A stretch of DNA of 64,000 bases from the NCBI RefSeq assembly GCF_036588685.1, contig NC_086381.1, positions 49,289,431-49,353,430 on the forward strand, written 5' to 3'. The notes under the pieces were generated by a model, which worked only from the letters and a program-made list of their open reading frames with translations, did no database searches and was not told the DNA's origin. The DNA is from Mytilus trossulus (taxonomy: Eukaryota; Mollusca; Bivalvia; Mytilida; Mytilidae). How positions within the stretch are numbered: position 1 is the first letter of the stretch; every line of letters begins with the position of its first letter. Position numbers and translations under genes: made by a program. Below are positions 35,282-47,045 of this stretch, one piece after another.

Positions 35282-36860
35282 AACTCCATTTTTTGTTGGG
35301 GTCCGTGTTGCTTTGTTTTTTGATTTCTATGTTGTGTCTAGTGTGATACAAGTATTTTGTCTTAGGGAGGGATAAATCCTACTTTGTAATGAATCACTCT
35401 GATTCAATTAAACAAATCTCAGAAACTGATATTATCAAGATGTTTGATTTCTTGATTGACAACATATTTGTTACGTTCGGAGGACGTGTTTTTCAACTGT
35501 CGGCATTCCAATGGGAAAAAATTTTGCCCTCTACTTGCCGACTTGTTTTTTTATTATTATGAGGCTGACTTCATATAGGAACTTCTTAGGCAGAAAGATA
35601 AGAATTTAGCGATATCTATTAACTCTACTTTCCGCTACATAAATGATGTTCTGTCACTAAATAGTTGGTGATTTGTGGAACGCATCTATCTTCTTCTTCT
35701 CCTTTTTTGTATCTTCCTCCTGCTAATGAGGAGCACATCAAAACGGATTTAAAATAGTTGGCTTATATTTCACGGGCACAAATATTAATATAAAATGTGA
35801 GGCTTATAAAACACGGCACAATATAATCCATTTTAAAAGTATTCCACATAGAATGTTATTTTAAAACTTCTATCACAAAACTATGAACTGTTTTAAATGT
35901 TAATATAGACTAAAAATTTCAGACTAAAATCTTTAAAAGCTAAAAAGTTTTCGTATAAACGGTTTTGTAATCAGCACAACATAGCAAGGCAAGGCCACTA
36001 ATATTTGCTACTGTTATTATAGCAGGCAAGCCAAGCCACGTAGATTAAGCTATTCTATAATGCTATAGTTAAGCATGCTAAAGTCCAAGCACACACATGA
36101 TATATAAATTATCCCATCGATCTAGAAATAAAGGATACTACAGATACAGTTAAGTCGGTCTCATATCTTGACTTACATCTAGAAATTGACAATGCAGGTC
36201 AGTTGAAAACACAACTTTACAACAAATAAAATGATTTCAGCTGTCTAATTGTGATCTTTCCATCTATAAGTAGCAACATTCCAGCAGCAGCTACATACGG
36301 AGTATATATATCCCAATTGATACGATATCCCCGTGCTTGCATTTCCTATCAAGATTTTTTTGATAGAGGATTGCTGCTCATTAGGACGCTATTAAAACAA
36401 GAGTTCCAAATGGTGAAGTTGAAATCATCCCTTCGTAAATTTTATGGACGCCATCACGAGTTGGTTAACCGTTATGAATTAGCCGTTTCACAAATGATAT
36501 CGAATATGTTCCTTACGTCGTTACTACAATACCCTTTCCTGTTATGAATGTGACAAACCGAATTAGATTTTATACCGGATTTGTTATCACATAAGCAACA
36601 TGACGGGTGCCACATTTGGAGCAGGATCTGCTTACCCCTCCGAAGCACCTTAGACCAGCTTAGTTTTTTGGTGGGGTTCGTGATGTTTATTCGTTAGTTT
36701 TCTATGTTTTGTCATGTGTGCTATTGTTTGTCTGTTTGTATTTTTCATTTTAAGCCATGGCGTTGTCAGATTATTTTCGATTTATGAGTTTGACTGTTCC
36801 TTTAGAATATTTCGTCCTCTTTTGTGTCATGTGTCGTTGGGTTGTCAGTTAATGTTCGAT
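35282..36860 (+). mobile_element. Broken retroelement, reverse transcriptase (probably Penelope-like) with 3' tail
   Basis: It starts with a tail-like scrap (35282-35345). From 35374 the plus strand reads SETDIIKMFDFLIDN, FGGRVFQ, a palm segment and a RYI(N)DVLSLN catalytic motif in which the usual first Asp codon is changed. The frame stops repeatedly. It is interrupted at 35690 and resumes at 36113 (EIKDTTDTV, YLDLHLEIDN, SSNIPAAATYGVYISQLIRY, KFYGRHHELVNRYELAVSQM). The 3' tail follows from 36600 (GGAGCAGGATCTGCTTACCC). The catalytic region is damaged and the element is dead. Assignment to Penelope-like elements is from memory of similar mussel sequences. Confidence 0.7.
35690..36112. mobile_element. 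About 423-bp insertion splitting the reverse transcriptase
   Basis: Text that should be continuous in the element (…CGCATCTAT, CCCATCGA…) is separated by 423 unrelated bases. The insert has a pyrimidine-rich start (TTCTTCTTCTCC) and two similar phrases, GCAAGGCAAGGCCAC and GCAGGCAAGCCAAGCCAC. No inverted ends are clear, and a TAT direct repeat at the junction is too short to prove anything. Confidence 0.45.
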
Positions 36861-36904
36861 CTATGTGTTTGAAAGTTCCTCTAATAACTTTAGTGCCTCT
36901 TCAA

Positions 36905-38500
36905 TATTTTTCCTAAATCGATTTTCATTTCTTTTTGTAATATCAGTAAACTACTGTCGCCTTACTATGTTGGCATCTTACTGTATATCGCGAAAAATGA
37001 GAACGGATGGAGATTTGAATTTTTCTGTGTGTTTGTTCTTTGAAAGAAATGGATTAATAAGATACAGACCAACTCACGTCTTTTATAACAAAATAAAAAA
37101 ACAACCATATAATAACAATAATGATAATTGCAATATATCCTTGCTCAGAATGAAACTCGAGATGAAGGTGCAAAAACATCGTACTAATTGTTTGCCTTGG
37201 TTTTCAAAATTCTCTAATCTGACTTCCGGGAACGCAGCGCAAGAAAACTCAATTTGAAACAATCATTTGACCAATTGATGCTAATTTTTAAATGTGTATT
37301 AAGGAGTACTAAGTAGTGTTTAGACGTACCATTTACTTTTACGATTCTAGACCAACATGCAATTTGAATTTTGAGATATTGAGAAAAATCCAGGAATATA
37401 AATTTTTTAGGAAACGTGCACATAATGGTTGTATCAAATATGAACTTATTTGTTCCCATGGTTACCAAAGAGATATCTAGTGTTAACTATCCTACTGCTG
37501 AGTATATAATTCAAACTCCATATTTTATATGTATCCAATACCTAGAAAACTATTTATTTGATGCTGTTTCTGAATAAATTCAGCAATTTCAGACCTGTTG
37601 TTATGGCTTTTTAGTGGTTGGTATGGGTTTTCAGCCACTTAAAATAAAGCTAGTATATATCTTTTTTTTTATCTTTTTCAGATAAATTATAAGTTTTATT
37701 GTCTGTTAAATCACATTACATGTAATATAAAAAAAAATTAGCAAAAATCGTGATAATGAACAATTAATGTGATTTGTCATTTTTATGAATTTTACCAATT
37801 TGTGTTGCCATGGTAACAAAAAAAAAAAAAAAGATTTGTTTTCCCTTTTTTAATATTCAATATATGAACTTTAAGATGCAATCATAGTTTATATTGAACT
37901 TGTCTGTCCAATGTCAATTTTTCTTGAGTTAAAATATGATATTAAAGCTTTTTTCAGAAAATTTCAAAATACAGCTTTTAGCACCTTTACAAATACCATT
38001 TAGCCTTATATAAAGAAAAATCACAACCTCAACATCAAAATATAAACTTCTAATAATGCTAAATTGTATGTTAAATTTTTTTTCTTCTTGAAATTGTCAT
38101 TATCATAAAATTGTTGGAACCAAAAATTAGACATTTTAAAATTTTCATTTCTGATTTCATCATATATTCTTCAAAAATAAATGACTGCATGTTTCCATAG
38201 CAACTGTTCAACAAAATTAGAAACATGAGCTTGCAATTCTTTTTAAAATCTTAGCTGCCTATTATATTACAGAATAAAACAGTTCTAAGACATACATGAA
38301 TCACCCCTGCCTGGATCTTACAAATAGCTGTACTTCATACTTTACCTACCAATTGCACTGACCGTTTCCTTTTTTCAGCTTACAATAAAGTAACATTTGA
38401 CTCATTGCACTTATAAATATCATACTTGTATACATTGTATACACCAAACAACACGTAGACATTATTTAGTAGTTACTTATAGATTATTGGCATACATTTG
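36905..38500. other. Non-coding stretch, no gene seen
   Basis: It includes a 130-codon frame (36865-37257) that begins within the retroelement tail and has no motif, and a poly-A tract at 37819. I see no exons. Confidence 0.4.
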
Positions 38501-38729
38501 GGTTTTCCTCATCCAAATCAGCTTTAATATCGAGTAATACTATATCGTATATAAAAAAAAAGATTCATAAGAAGAAAGATCAAATCTTGGATATGTCCTG
38601 TAAGTGAGCATTGATTATACACGTTATAATTTTTGACCTTATGTAAGAGAAAAACAAGGTTTTTTGGTGATTTTTTTAAGTAACTTAGATAAGGTAAAAC
38701 ATAAACAAGATGTATTATAAATAAAATTA

Positions 38730-39180
38730 CACTATACACCATCTGCTTATCGAGTTCACGTTATATTGTCCGAATGATAACACATTTAAAAAAAATCCTT
38801 CAAAATTCCACTTGTTTGAACAAAGGGCGAATTAGCAAGTGAAGTAAATGCTGTCTTGTCTGATATATTTGCCAACTTTCATAACATATAATATGTTCAC
38901 GTGGATTACCATGTGGTATCGGTTGTTATTTTTAAAATGTTTGATTGTTAGATGTTATATGCAAATGAACTGAATAAGCATTGATAATATATTTACAATT
39001 CACTTAGATTTATTAACACTGATTGAAATACTCATTCTAGTTGAAGGCTTTGATAAATAACCATCATTTACGGGAAATGAATGACTCTTAATCAATGCAA
39101 TCACTAGCACCATTAATGGAGTTGATTAAAAAGGATGAATGTGACTTTATTTAAGTGATATGTTTGTGCTTTATATTTTA
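38730..39180 (-). repeat. E-box block, copy 2
   Basis: CACGTG at 38898 and CATGTG at 38910. Downstream text includes ATGCAAATGAACT, GAAGGCTTTGATAAATAACC, GGGAAATGAATGACTCT and GTTGATTAAAAAGGATGAAT. The left flank carries CTGTCTTGTCTGATATATTT, shared in form with copies 3-5. Confidence 0.75.
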
Positions 39181-39219
39181 TTATATCAGTAATATCACAA
39201 GCTATGTTATATCATATTT

Positions 39220-39656
39220 CGATATGAGCGTCACTGATGAGTCTTATGTAGACGAAACGCGCGTCTGGCGAACTAAGTTATAATCCTGGTATCTTTGATA
39301 ACTATTTACACCACTGGGTCTATGCCTCTGCTGGTGGACGTTTCGTCCCCGAGGGTTTCACCAGCCAAGTAGTCAGCACTTCGGTGTTGACATAATAATC
39401 AATTATGTGATAATTTTTATAAATTTCCTGTTTACAAAACTTTGATTTTTTCGAAAAACTAAGTATTTTCTTATCCGAGGCATGGATTACCTTAGCCGTA
39501 TTTGGCACAAGTTTTTGGAATTTTGGATCCTCAATGCTCTTCAACTTTGTATTTGTCTGGTTTATAACTATTTGGATATGAGCGTCACTGATGAGTCTTA
39601 TGTAGACAAAACGCGCGTCTGGCGTACTAAATTATAATGCTGGTACCTTTGATAAC
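39220..39656 (-). repeat. 360-bp mussel repeat, locus C (about 1.2 units)
   Basis: On the minus strand, units start at 39656 and 39302 (period 354). The second unit stops after about 80 bases, at GATATGAGCGTC. An open frame (39544-39320) matches that of locus A, with NTAKVIHAS and PSGTKRPP. It sits inside copy 2 of the E-box array. Confidence 0.85.
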
Positions 39657-39829
39657 TATTTAAACAAGTTTTATAGTTGATAGACATTTTTTTAATTCTG
39701 TTATAAAAAGCAAGAAAGGTGATCATGTAGGACCCTGAAAAATGATAATCAAAACGGAAATAATTTTTTGATCAAATAAATCAGAGATAAAACAGGAAGT
39801 TATCAGCTCAATTCAATAGTACTATATCT

Positions 39830-40160
39830 GAATGGTCACAGATATTTTTTTATTTCATGAAACATACTGCATGTTGCACAAGTTGGTCATGTTGGTGTCT
39901 AGAAATATATAGAGCTTTTATGCTTTAATCGTTTTTAATTGGAATTGTTTCGTCTGTTCAAATTATGCTTGTAAAATTTTCAAATGGGATTCTCGAGAAT
40001 TATGAAAATATTCAAGATAAAAATCTTACGTATGTTAACATAAATTGACAAAATTGAATGAGATAGAGTATTCATAAATCTTTTTCAATTTATCATCCGT
40101 TGTGCATAATAAAAAAGAAAAAAATTGGAAAAAAGTAGTTAAAAAATATTGCTGCAGTGT
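39830..40160. repeat. Distal segment of the E-box array unit, copy 2
   Basis: The order is a GGTCACAGATATTTTTT-like start, then TTCATGAAACATACTGCATG, CTGTTCAAATTATGCTTGT, and CATCCGTTGTGCATAA. Relatives are at 41450-42010 (CATCCGTTGCACATG), 42895-43150 and 45455-45770 (CGTCCGTTGCACATG). Confidence 0.65.
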
Positions 40161-40469
40161 ATCTTTCTAGTATTTAAAGATTGACAATGAGTGTCGGTAT
40201 GACCTGTTTTTTTTAACCCGCGTTTGTAATTCTTTGGTTTTTTCCCCATTTCTTTCAATAAAAGTAAAAAAAGCAATCGGCGATTATTTGGAATATTTCT
40301 TTAGTGTAATAAAGAAGAAATAGATAACTGCCAATCGGAACAGTCTTTCTATGTTGTGATGTTATACTACTGTTTTAGAAAGGGGAGAAGGTTTGGTACC
40401 ATTTAAACGTATAATCCTGCTTCAAATGATTGCACTTCAATCCTTTTCTAAGTCAGGAATCTGATGTAT

Positions 40470-40715
40470 AGTGGTTGTCGTCTGTTAATGTAGTACATAG
40501 GTGTTTCTCGTTTTTCATTTTTATATAGATTAGACTTATGGTTTTCCCGTTTAAATGGGTTTACAATAGTAATTTTTGGGGTTCTTGATAGCTTGTTGTT
40601 CATTATGAGCCTAGGCTCCGTGTTGAAGGCCGTACCTTAACCTCTAATGGTTTACTTTTATGAATTGTTACTTGCATGGAGAGTTGTATCATTTGCACCC
40701 ATACCACATCTTCCT
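40470..40715 (-). repeat. Dispersed mussel-type repeat (inverse copy of 22940-23195)
   Basis: It contains GAAGGCCGTACCTTAACCTC and ACTTTTATGAATTGTTACTTG, complementary to the copy at 22970-23025. Confidence 0.65.
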
Positions 40716-40929
40716 ATTTAATTAAAAATTTTAATTTTTACGGAAAGTTCACTTGGCAATGAACCATTTTGCACATTTTTTTCTGTCAACTTTTCGATTT
40801 CTTGTTTTGATCTGTATGATGATTGAAAACATGCTAAATTGAAGACTCAAAACAAAATCACAATATGGCTTGTCGGACATGTCGGAAGTACATGTATATA
40901 GAGGTATATAAACAAAAAGGCTAAAAAAC

Positions 40930-42055
40930 CCACATTGTATATTATAACTTTGAATTATAGACTAAAAGTATATTTATTAATTGCATTTTGTAAGTGTTTT
41001 GTATAGACAAATGATCAATAAACAAAACAGTTGATGCTGCTCCATCTTCTATATTTGCTCACTATTGTTTGTGTATGTTTTGTTTTGTTACATTTAATAT
41101 ATTCACGTGTATTACCATGTGAAGTATGCTATTATCTAAAATATTTTGGATTGATCTATTTTATATGCAAATTGCTAAATATTAATAATCATATGTTCAC
41201 AATGCTTTTGAATATACATTAGATTTATTTATTCTGATTAAAATACACATTTTACCTGAAGGCTGTGATGAATAGCCATCATTTCTGGGAAATGATTGTC
41301 TTTGAATCAATTATACTTCTTGCAAAATGTATGGAATGATTAAATATGATTAACAGTGATATGTTCGGGTTTGCTTTCTTGAGAAATCCAACCAGCTATG
41401 TCATATAGCTAACATAAACATAGCAATATATTTGAAACAATTTTTTTTTTATAATTCATGTAAAAAAGTCATAAGTTGGACATGTTAGTTTCATAAAAAA
41501 ACTTATAGATCTTATGTGATAAAAGCTATAAAATCAAAAAGCAATAGTTTTTATCTGTTCAAACTATACTTGTCGTACAAGTGAGAAGTTTAGCGCTACA
41601 CAAGCAGGTTCAATCCACATTTTTTTACATTTAAAAATACCAAGTCAGGAACATGACAGTTGTTGTCCATTCGTTTGATGTTTTTATCATTTGATTTGCA
41701 ATTTGATTTGGGACTTTCCGTTTTGAATTTTCCCCGGAGCTCACTGTTTTTGTGACTTTACTTTTTTCTTAAAATTTCAAAAGTTTTATCAAACTATAGT
41801 AACTTATATTTATATCAACATTTCTAAAAACTTTTGGAGTTTTGAATTTGAGAGTACTGTACATATTTGAGATATAGGTCGTTTTAATGTAACATGCATT
41901 GGCCGAATTAAATTAAAAAGCGTTTTAGTCAAATCTTTTAATCATTCATCCGTTGCACATGTTAAAAAGAATATAAAAAAATATGAAAAATAATAATAAT
42001 AAACTGTAATCCGTCACTCGCCAGATATTCGAAATCAATATTTGCATGTTGTATT
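40930..42055 (-). repeat. E-box array unit, copy 3
   Basis: CACGTG at 41104 and CATGTG at 41116. It then has GAAGGCTGTGATGAATAGCC, CTGGGAAATGATTGTCTTTG and the distal segment 41450-42050, ending near CACTCGCCAGATATTCG. Left flank: GTTGATGCTGCTCCATCTTC. A retroelement tail piece (41640-41770, CAAGTCAGGAACATGACAG) is inserted in the distal part. Confidence 0.75.
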
Positions 42056-42159
42056 CTACATTGCGCGTATCAATGAAATCCTTCGAAAACTTAGTTCGCG
42101 AAATCATCCAATACATCTAGTCGGAAGTTTTTGAGAGAAAAAAAAACATATTCATATGA

Positions 42160-43190
42160 ACATACATTAGCAATTTATTTAACATGATTAAATTCATCCT
42201 TTAATTAAGTGTATATTATATTGTCGGAATCATAACACTTACAGCTTATAAACAAAATCCTATAATATTAAACTTGTATACACAAAAAATACAAAAAATA
42301 AGCGAACAAGTTGATGCTGCCCCGTCTGATATCTTTGATGACTAGAAATGTATAAACAATCCATGGCGTGTTTTGTTGTTTTATAACATCAAATATGTTC
42401 ACGTGGATCGTCATGTGGAGTCGATTGTTATTTAGAAATGTTTGATTGTTCAAAGTTTCGTGCAGATGAACTAAATACACAATGCTTATTATTGATGATT
42501 ATATATTTACAATACATTTGTATTTACATTGAATTTATTTACGCGTCGATTAGAATACACGTTCTAGTTGAAGGCTTTGATACATAATTCTCATTTCCGG
42601 GAAATGAGTGACTTTAAATCAATTAAATTTTTATAACCGTTTATAAAATTGATTAAAAAGGATGATGTTCCCCTTATTTATGTGATATGCTTTTTTTTCT
42701 ATCAGTAATATTACTAGCATGTTTATAACTTAATGAAATTGTATTGCTAAAAGAATATGTTCTTGTTGTTTGGTTTCAAAGGCATTTATTCAGGACCCTG
42801 AAATAAAATAAACAAAACAGTTATCATCTTTTGTTAAAATACATTGCATATTATACAACATGTAGTCATTAGTTCAATTCAATAGTAAAATATTTTAATG
42901 ATCATAGCTATTTTTCATTTTTCATGAAATATATTATATGTTGCACATGTGTCTTAGGATATATATGGAGCTTTGTTGCTTTATTTGCAATTTTTTTCCC
43001 TCTGTGCAAACTATGCTTCTTAAATTTTAAAAGTCTAACAAACTATTTTGACTGATATTTGCATCCACGTTCTACTTATGGAAGGACGTCTCGAGAATAA
43101 TAAACATATTTTAGATATAGATTGGCCGAATTGAATGCGAAATAATTTTAAAATACAATATTAAGTTATACAAAACACTACAGAAACAAA
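42160..43190 (-). repeat. E-box array unit, copy 4
   Basis: CACGTG at 42400 and CATGTG at 42412. It then has GAAGGCTTTGATACATAATT, CCGGGAAATGAGTGACTTTA, GATTAAAAAGGATGATG and a distal segment to about 43150. The left flank carries GTTGATGCTGCCCCGTCTGA and a minus-strand TATAAAAC at about 42383. Confidence 0.75.
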
Positions 43191-43479
43191 TAGAAAGCAA
43201 ACTGTTCCTTTGTAGCAAATTCAAAACGATGTCATGACTGTAAAAGTGTAATATTGTCATGGTATAATCGGAGTTTTGCCATGTTACAATGTGTTCTTAT
43301 AAAAACATGAATAGTTTTAGAAAAATTTAAGTTGTCCTTGTCGTACTTTATATATTCAAATTGTTTTGATAGCAGATCTATGAAAAAGTAAATCCTTCGA
43401 ATTTAACAAAGTGAATGTCTTACAACCTCACCATACTTAACGATTTGATTAGATCGAAGAGTTAGTGATATTTGAACTC

Positions 43480-43690
43480 GAAAAGAAAACTGATTGTGCA
43501 ATGGCAATCAAACAAACGAAAAATCACCAAACAAAACACAAAAAACTCTACTCTAAGGGACCCATCAAAACACAGGTATTAGGTACTCCAGAAGGGTAAG
43601 CATATTGGTATGATTCAAACAAAAACAGAAGTGTGATTTAAGGTGCTCCAAAAGAGTACGCAGATTATGCTTTAAAATGGTTGCTTATGA
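43480..43690. repeat. Retroelement-derived fragment
   Basis: AAACAAACGAAAAATCACC, then TACTCCAGAAGGGTAAGCA and GTGCTCCAAAAGAGTACGCA, resemble the complement of the reverse-transcriptase element tail (CTTACCCTTCCGGAGCACC form). The two copies of the phrase lie about 65 bases apart. Confidence 0.4.
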
Positions 43691-43758
43691 AAGTATAAAC
43701 CTAGTGACTAGTCTATTTCGATACGTCCTATTAAAGGTAAGGAAAAAAGTAATATAGA

Positions 43759-43912
43759 TTCTACCACTGCATCGAGTGTAATACGATATTTATCCACTTG
43801 AGACAGTTAAATTTTCAAATTTAAAACGCACGGCTCACAAATCGTTTTAAATATTTATAATTTAACTGTGGAGAGTGGATAAATATCGTATTAGACGAGA
43901 TTTGGTAGTAGA
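43759..43912. mobile_element. 154-bp hairpin element (MITE-like)
   Basis: The ends TTCTACCAC and GTAGTAGAA are followed inward by GTAATACGATATTTATCCACT / AGTGGATAAATATCGTATTA and CAGTTAAA / TTTAACTG. The inner arms TTTAAAACG / CGTTTTAAA surround a 14-base loop. Confidence 0.75.
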
Positions 43913-44869
43913 AGTTGTTTCTCTCATGATTTTCAAACAATATTCAGGCAAACGTTTTACTTCTTTTCAAATGATCTGCAAACATATGTCTTCTTTCTAT
44001 GTGACGTCATCAGGCTTGGTCGCCTTTTTCATGCCCTCACAATAGGAAATTCAGAGGAAAGCAAGAAAATTCAAATTTAATCCAATGAAGAACTAAGATC
44101 AAATGAAACACACGTTGATAATTTAATTTTATACAATGTGTGCAGACAGGGATAAATTGACGAAGAATTAGAGAATTGTTGTTACACAACTCTAAAACAT
44201 CTGTAAAACACATATTACATAATGGTCAAACTACTAGTGATTGCGTCCGTCATATCTACCAAGGAATTACATCGACTTCACCACTTGGACCTTGGTACAT
44301 TGTATTTCAAGTTTATTAGAAGCAACCCTTGAGTCATTGCTACGAAATAACAGTTCTGGAATATAGTATCAACATGATCATACAGGTTGCATTTCTGTAA
44401 ATATTGACAATGCAATTTCCCATAGGAACTCCCGTTACGGCTAAAACTGTACCACTTTTACTATGTAGTTTTGAAAAAAATCATTACCTAGAATTGAAAA
44501 ATTATATGCACTACTATTTTTTTCAAAGGTCAAACTATAGGGCTGTGCGGCATATTTTCAACATGCATATGCCCCGAACTGAAGAGTTTAAACTAACACT
44601 TAATTTCTTAACTACCCCTGCCTCGACTGTAGGGTTACCGCAGATTTAAATATAAAAGATAGTCACATATTGATTTACTGGTAACATTCCTTAGATATGA
44701 GATGCAACCTAGAAATCAGAACTGGGAACTAGTATGTTAACAAAATTAATTATCTATGAATATTCTAAATCTCCCCAAAAGAGGCGTGGTTTAAGAAACA
44801 GCTGTATTTACAAAATGCAACCTATAGACAATAAGTTATCTTTTTATGAAAACATTTGATTTGTAATAA
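43913..44869. other. Non-coding stretch with a weak retroelement relic
   Basis: The interval 44220-44420 (GTGATTGCGTCCGTCAT, TCACCACTTGGACCTTGG) may be a strongly decayed antisense piece of the reverse-transcriptase family. An 81-codon frame at 44404-44649 is unrecognised and unsupported. Confidence 0.3.
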
Positions 44870-45840
44870 TAAAAAGTTGCTTAATATTGTAGCAAGTTGT
44901 TAATTAAGTGCATTATATACATGCTATAATGTTGAATTCAATCAATAACATCTTAAAATAAAATATATAACATATTAAAGGATTAATAAGCAAAAAAGAT
45001 AATGCTACCTCGTCTGATAAATTTGCTGACGAATATATAAATGATTGTGTATTTTCTTTTAACTTGTACATAAAATAAATTCACGTGGATCACCATGTGG
45101 AGTCTGTCATTATTCTAAAAATGTTTGATTGTTCGATCTTATATATGCAAATGAACTTAATACGGAATGCTTAGAAGTAATAGGTAAATATTTACGGTAT
45201 ACATTAGACTTATTTACACTGATTTAAATACTCATTTTACTTGAAGGCTTTGATAAATAACCACCATTTCCGGGACATGAATGACTCTGAATCAATTATT
45301 CTATTGGCACAATTAATGGAGTTGATTAAAAAGGGTGAATGTGACTTTATTTAATAAGTAATATGTATGGGTTTGTTTTCAAACGGAATGCCCCCAGCTT
45401 TGTTATATAGCTACCAACTCCCAAAACAAAAGTTGGACGATCATAGCTATTTTACATAATTCATGACAAATATTGTATTTTGGACATGTAAGTGTGTTTA
45501 AAACAAATTAATAGATAATGTATGCTTAAAACGAAGTTAACTCACAATATTTTTCATTTGCTTAAACTCTACTTCTTAAAGTTTCAAAAGTTTTAACAAA
45601 CGATAGTGCCTTATTTTTGCATTAAAGTTATTCTCAGTAGGGGAAGTCTTTATTTCAGAATATTTTTTATATTTCAGGTATAGGTCTGATTAATGTAACA
45701 TTAATTGGTCGAATTGAATTAAAAAGACTATATTCAAATCGGTCAATCATTCGTCCGTTGCACATGTTAAATGGAAAAAAAAAACATTATATAAAAAAAT
45801 AAACTTTAATCCTTCACTCGCCATATCTTCGTCATTAAAC
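44870..45840 (-). repeat. E-box array unit, copy 5
   Basis: CACGTG at 45082 and CATGTG at 45094. It then has GAAGGCTTTGATAAATAACC, CCGGGACATGAATGACTCTG, AATGGAGTTGATTAAAAAGG and a distal segment to TTCACTCGCCATATCTTCG. Left flank: AATGCTACCTCGTCTGATAA. It is the right-most unit. Confidence 0.75.
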
Positions 45841-46730
45841 CAGGCTGCTTCTGGGTAACAAAAGAATTACAGTTTGCCATAAAGGTATAGTCTACGAACT
45901 TTTGTTATTTTTGTATTTTTAGTCTTAGTATGATATCACAATGTTGATCTTATTTCTTGGACCTTTTTTAATCATTAAGGCTTTCAATTTTTCAATTTTT
46001 TAATTTTTCAGTTTTAGATTCAATATCAAAAATATATTTGGTTGATATTGTCCTAATTTTTAATTTGAATATTATAATATTTGGTATAAAAAAATCAGTA
46101 TAAATACATTACATTTTGTATAGACCCGATAAATTCTCGTATTAGGACAATTGAACACTGTGTAACTAATATATCAGTCAGTAATCGTTACTACGCAACG
46201 ACATGTTTTTTTTCAGGCTTAAAACTGTGGTCTAAGTTGTCATATATTAATTGGTGTTTTTTTGTCTTCAACGCAATTATGTATAGTGTTATTGACTTTT
46301 GCACAACGATATTGAACACATTAATTTCAATAAGGAATAGGGTTGATAAGGATCAGATAATATAAATGAACAGATGATACATATATTATTTAAATTTCAT
46401 TTATATTTAAAGTATATTTATAAGGAAAAGAAGTAATTCAATTCCTGCACTTAGTTAAATCATTTTCCAAATCAAATATATTTCACTCTCTCATTCGTGT
46501 GTGTAAATTTCCCGATATTTATAGTTATAGTATCCTAGTATATATCTATGTAATACATTTGTCAGTTTTTATTGCTTTGTATCGATGTCATGAGTTAAAC
46601 TCTTTTCAACTGAATTTGGTGTTCGCTGTACAACCACTGTCTACGAATCTGTCCCGTATCAATGTACCTATTATCCAATCGATGACGTTGTTGTGTTGCT
46701 GTTCACATGTATTATGTTCGTTTTTAGCTC
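45841..46730. other. Non-coding stretch, no gene seen
   Basis: AT-rich, with homopolymer-rich segments near 45990-46010. The frame at 46499-46756 ends inside the short hairpin-ended element and is not supported. Confidence 0.4.
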
Positions 46731-46832
46731 ACCTGACCCACTGGGCCAAGTGCTGAATGCATCTGTGTCTTTGTTTAATATGCACATAGACCAAGGTGAG
46801 CGACATAGGCTCTTTAGAGCCTCTAGTTAGTT
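46731..46832 (+). mobile_element. About 100-bp internally deleted relative of the 17.3-kb hairpin-ended element
   Basis: It begins AGCTCACCTGACCC and ends AGGCTCTTTAGAGCCTCTAG. These are both ends of the element at 17280-18585 in reverse orientation, joined by only about 60 bases. CTAG is followed by T in both copies. Confidence 0.75.
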
Positions 46833-46859
46833 TATTGTTTTGTACACAATTAGATTGTT

Positions 46860-47045
46860 ATATTTCTGGTTTTCTGTTTTCTATTTGTAATTTCGGATTG
46901 TCATAGTTGGGTTAGAGGTATGAGTTTTGCTCATTGTTCAAGACATTGCGGGGAGTATTACTAGTAGTCGCTAATTTCTTCGTATTTCTTTTTTTGTTTG
47001 TTTTATGAATAGATGTCATATTGGCAATACAACCACATCTCCGTA
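46860..47045 (+). repeat. Retroelement 3' tail fragment
   Basis: GAGTTTTGCTCATTGTTCAA, and ATTGGCAATACAACCACATC near the end, are tail phrases related to 23600-23690 (ATTGCAATGATACCGTATC form). Confidence 0.55.

Noticed and set aside
36865..37257. 130-codon open frame
   Set aside because: It begins inside a retroelement 3' tail, has no motifs, and its composition looks random.
44404..44649. 81-codon frame
   Set aside because: No recognisable motif, no splice sites, and it lies among decayed repeats.
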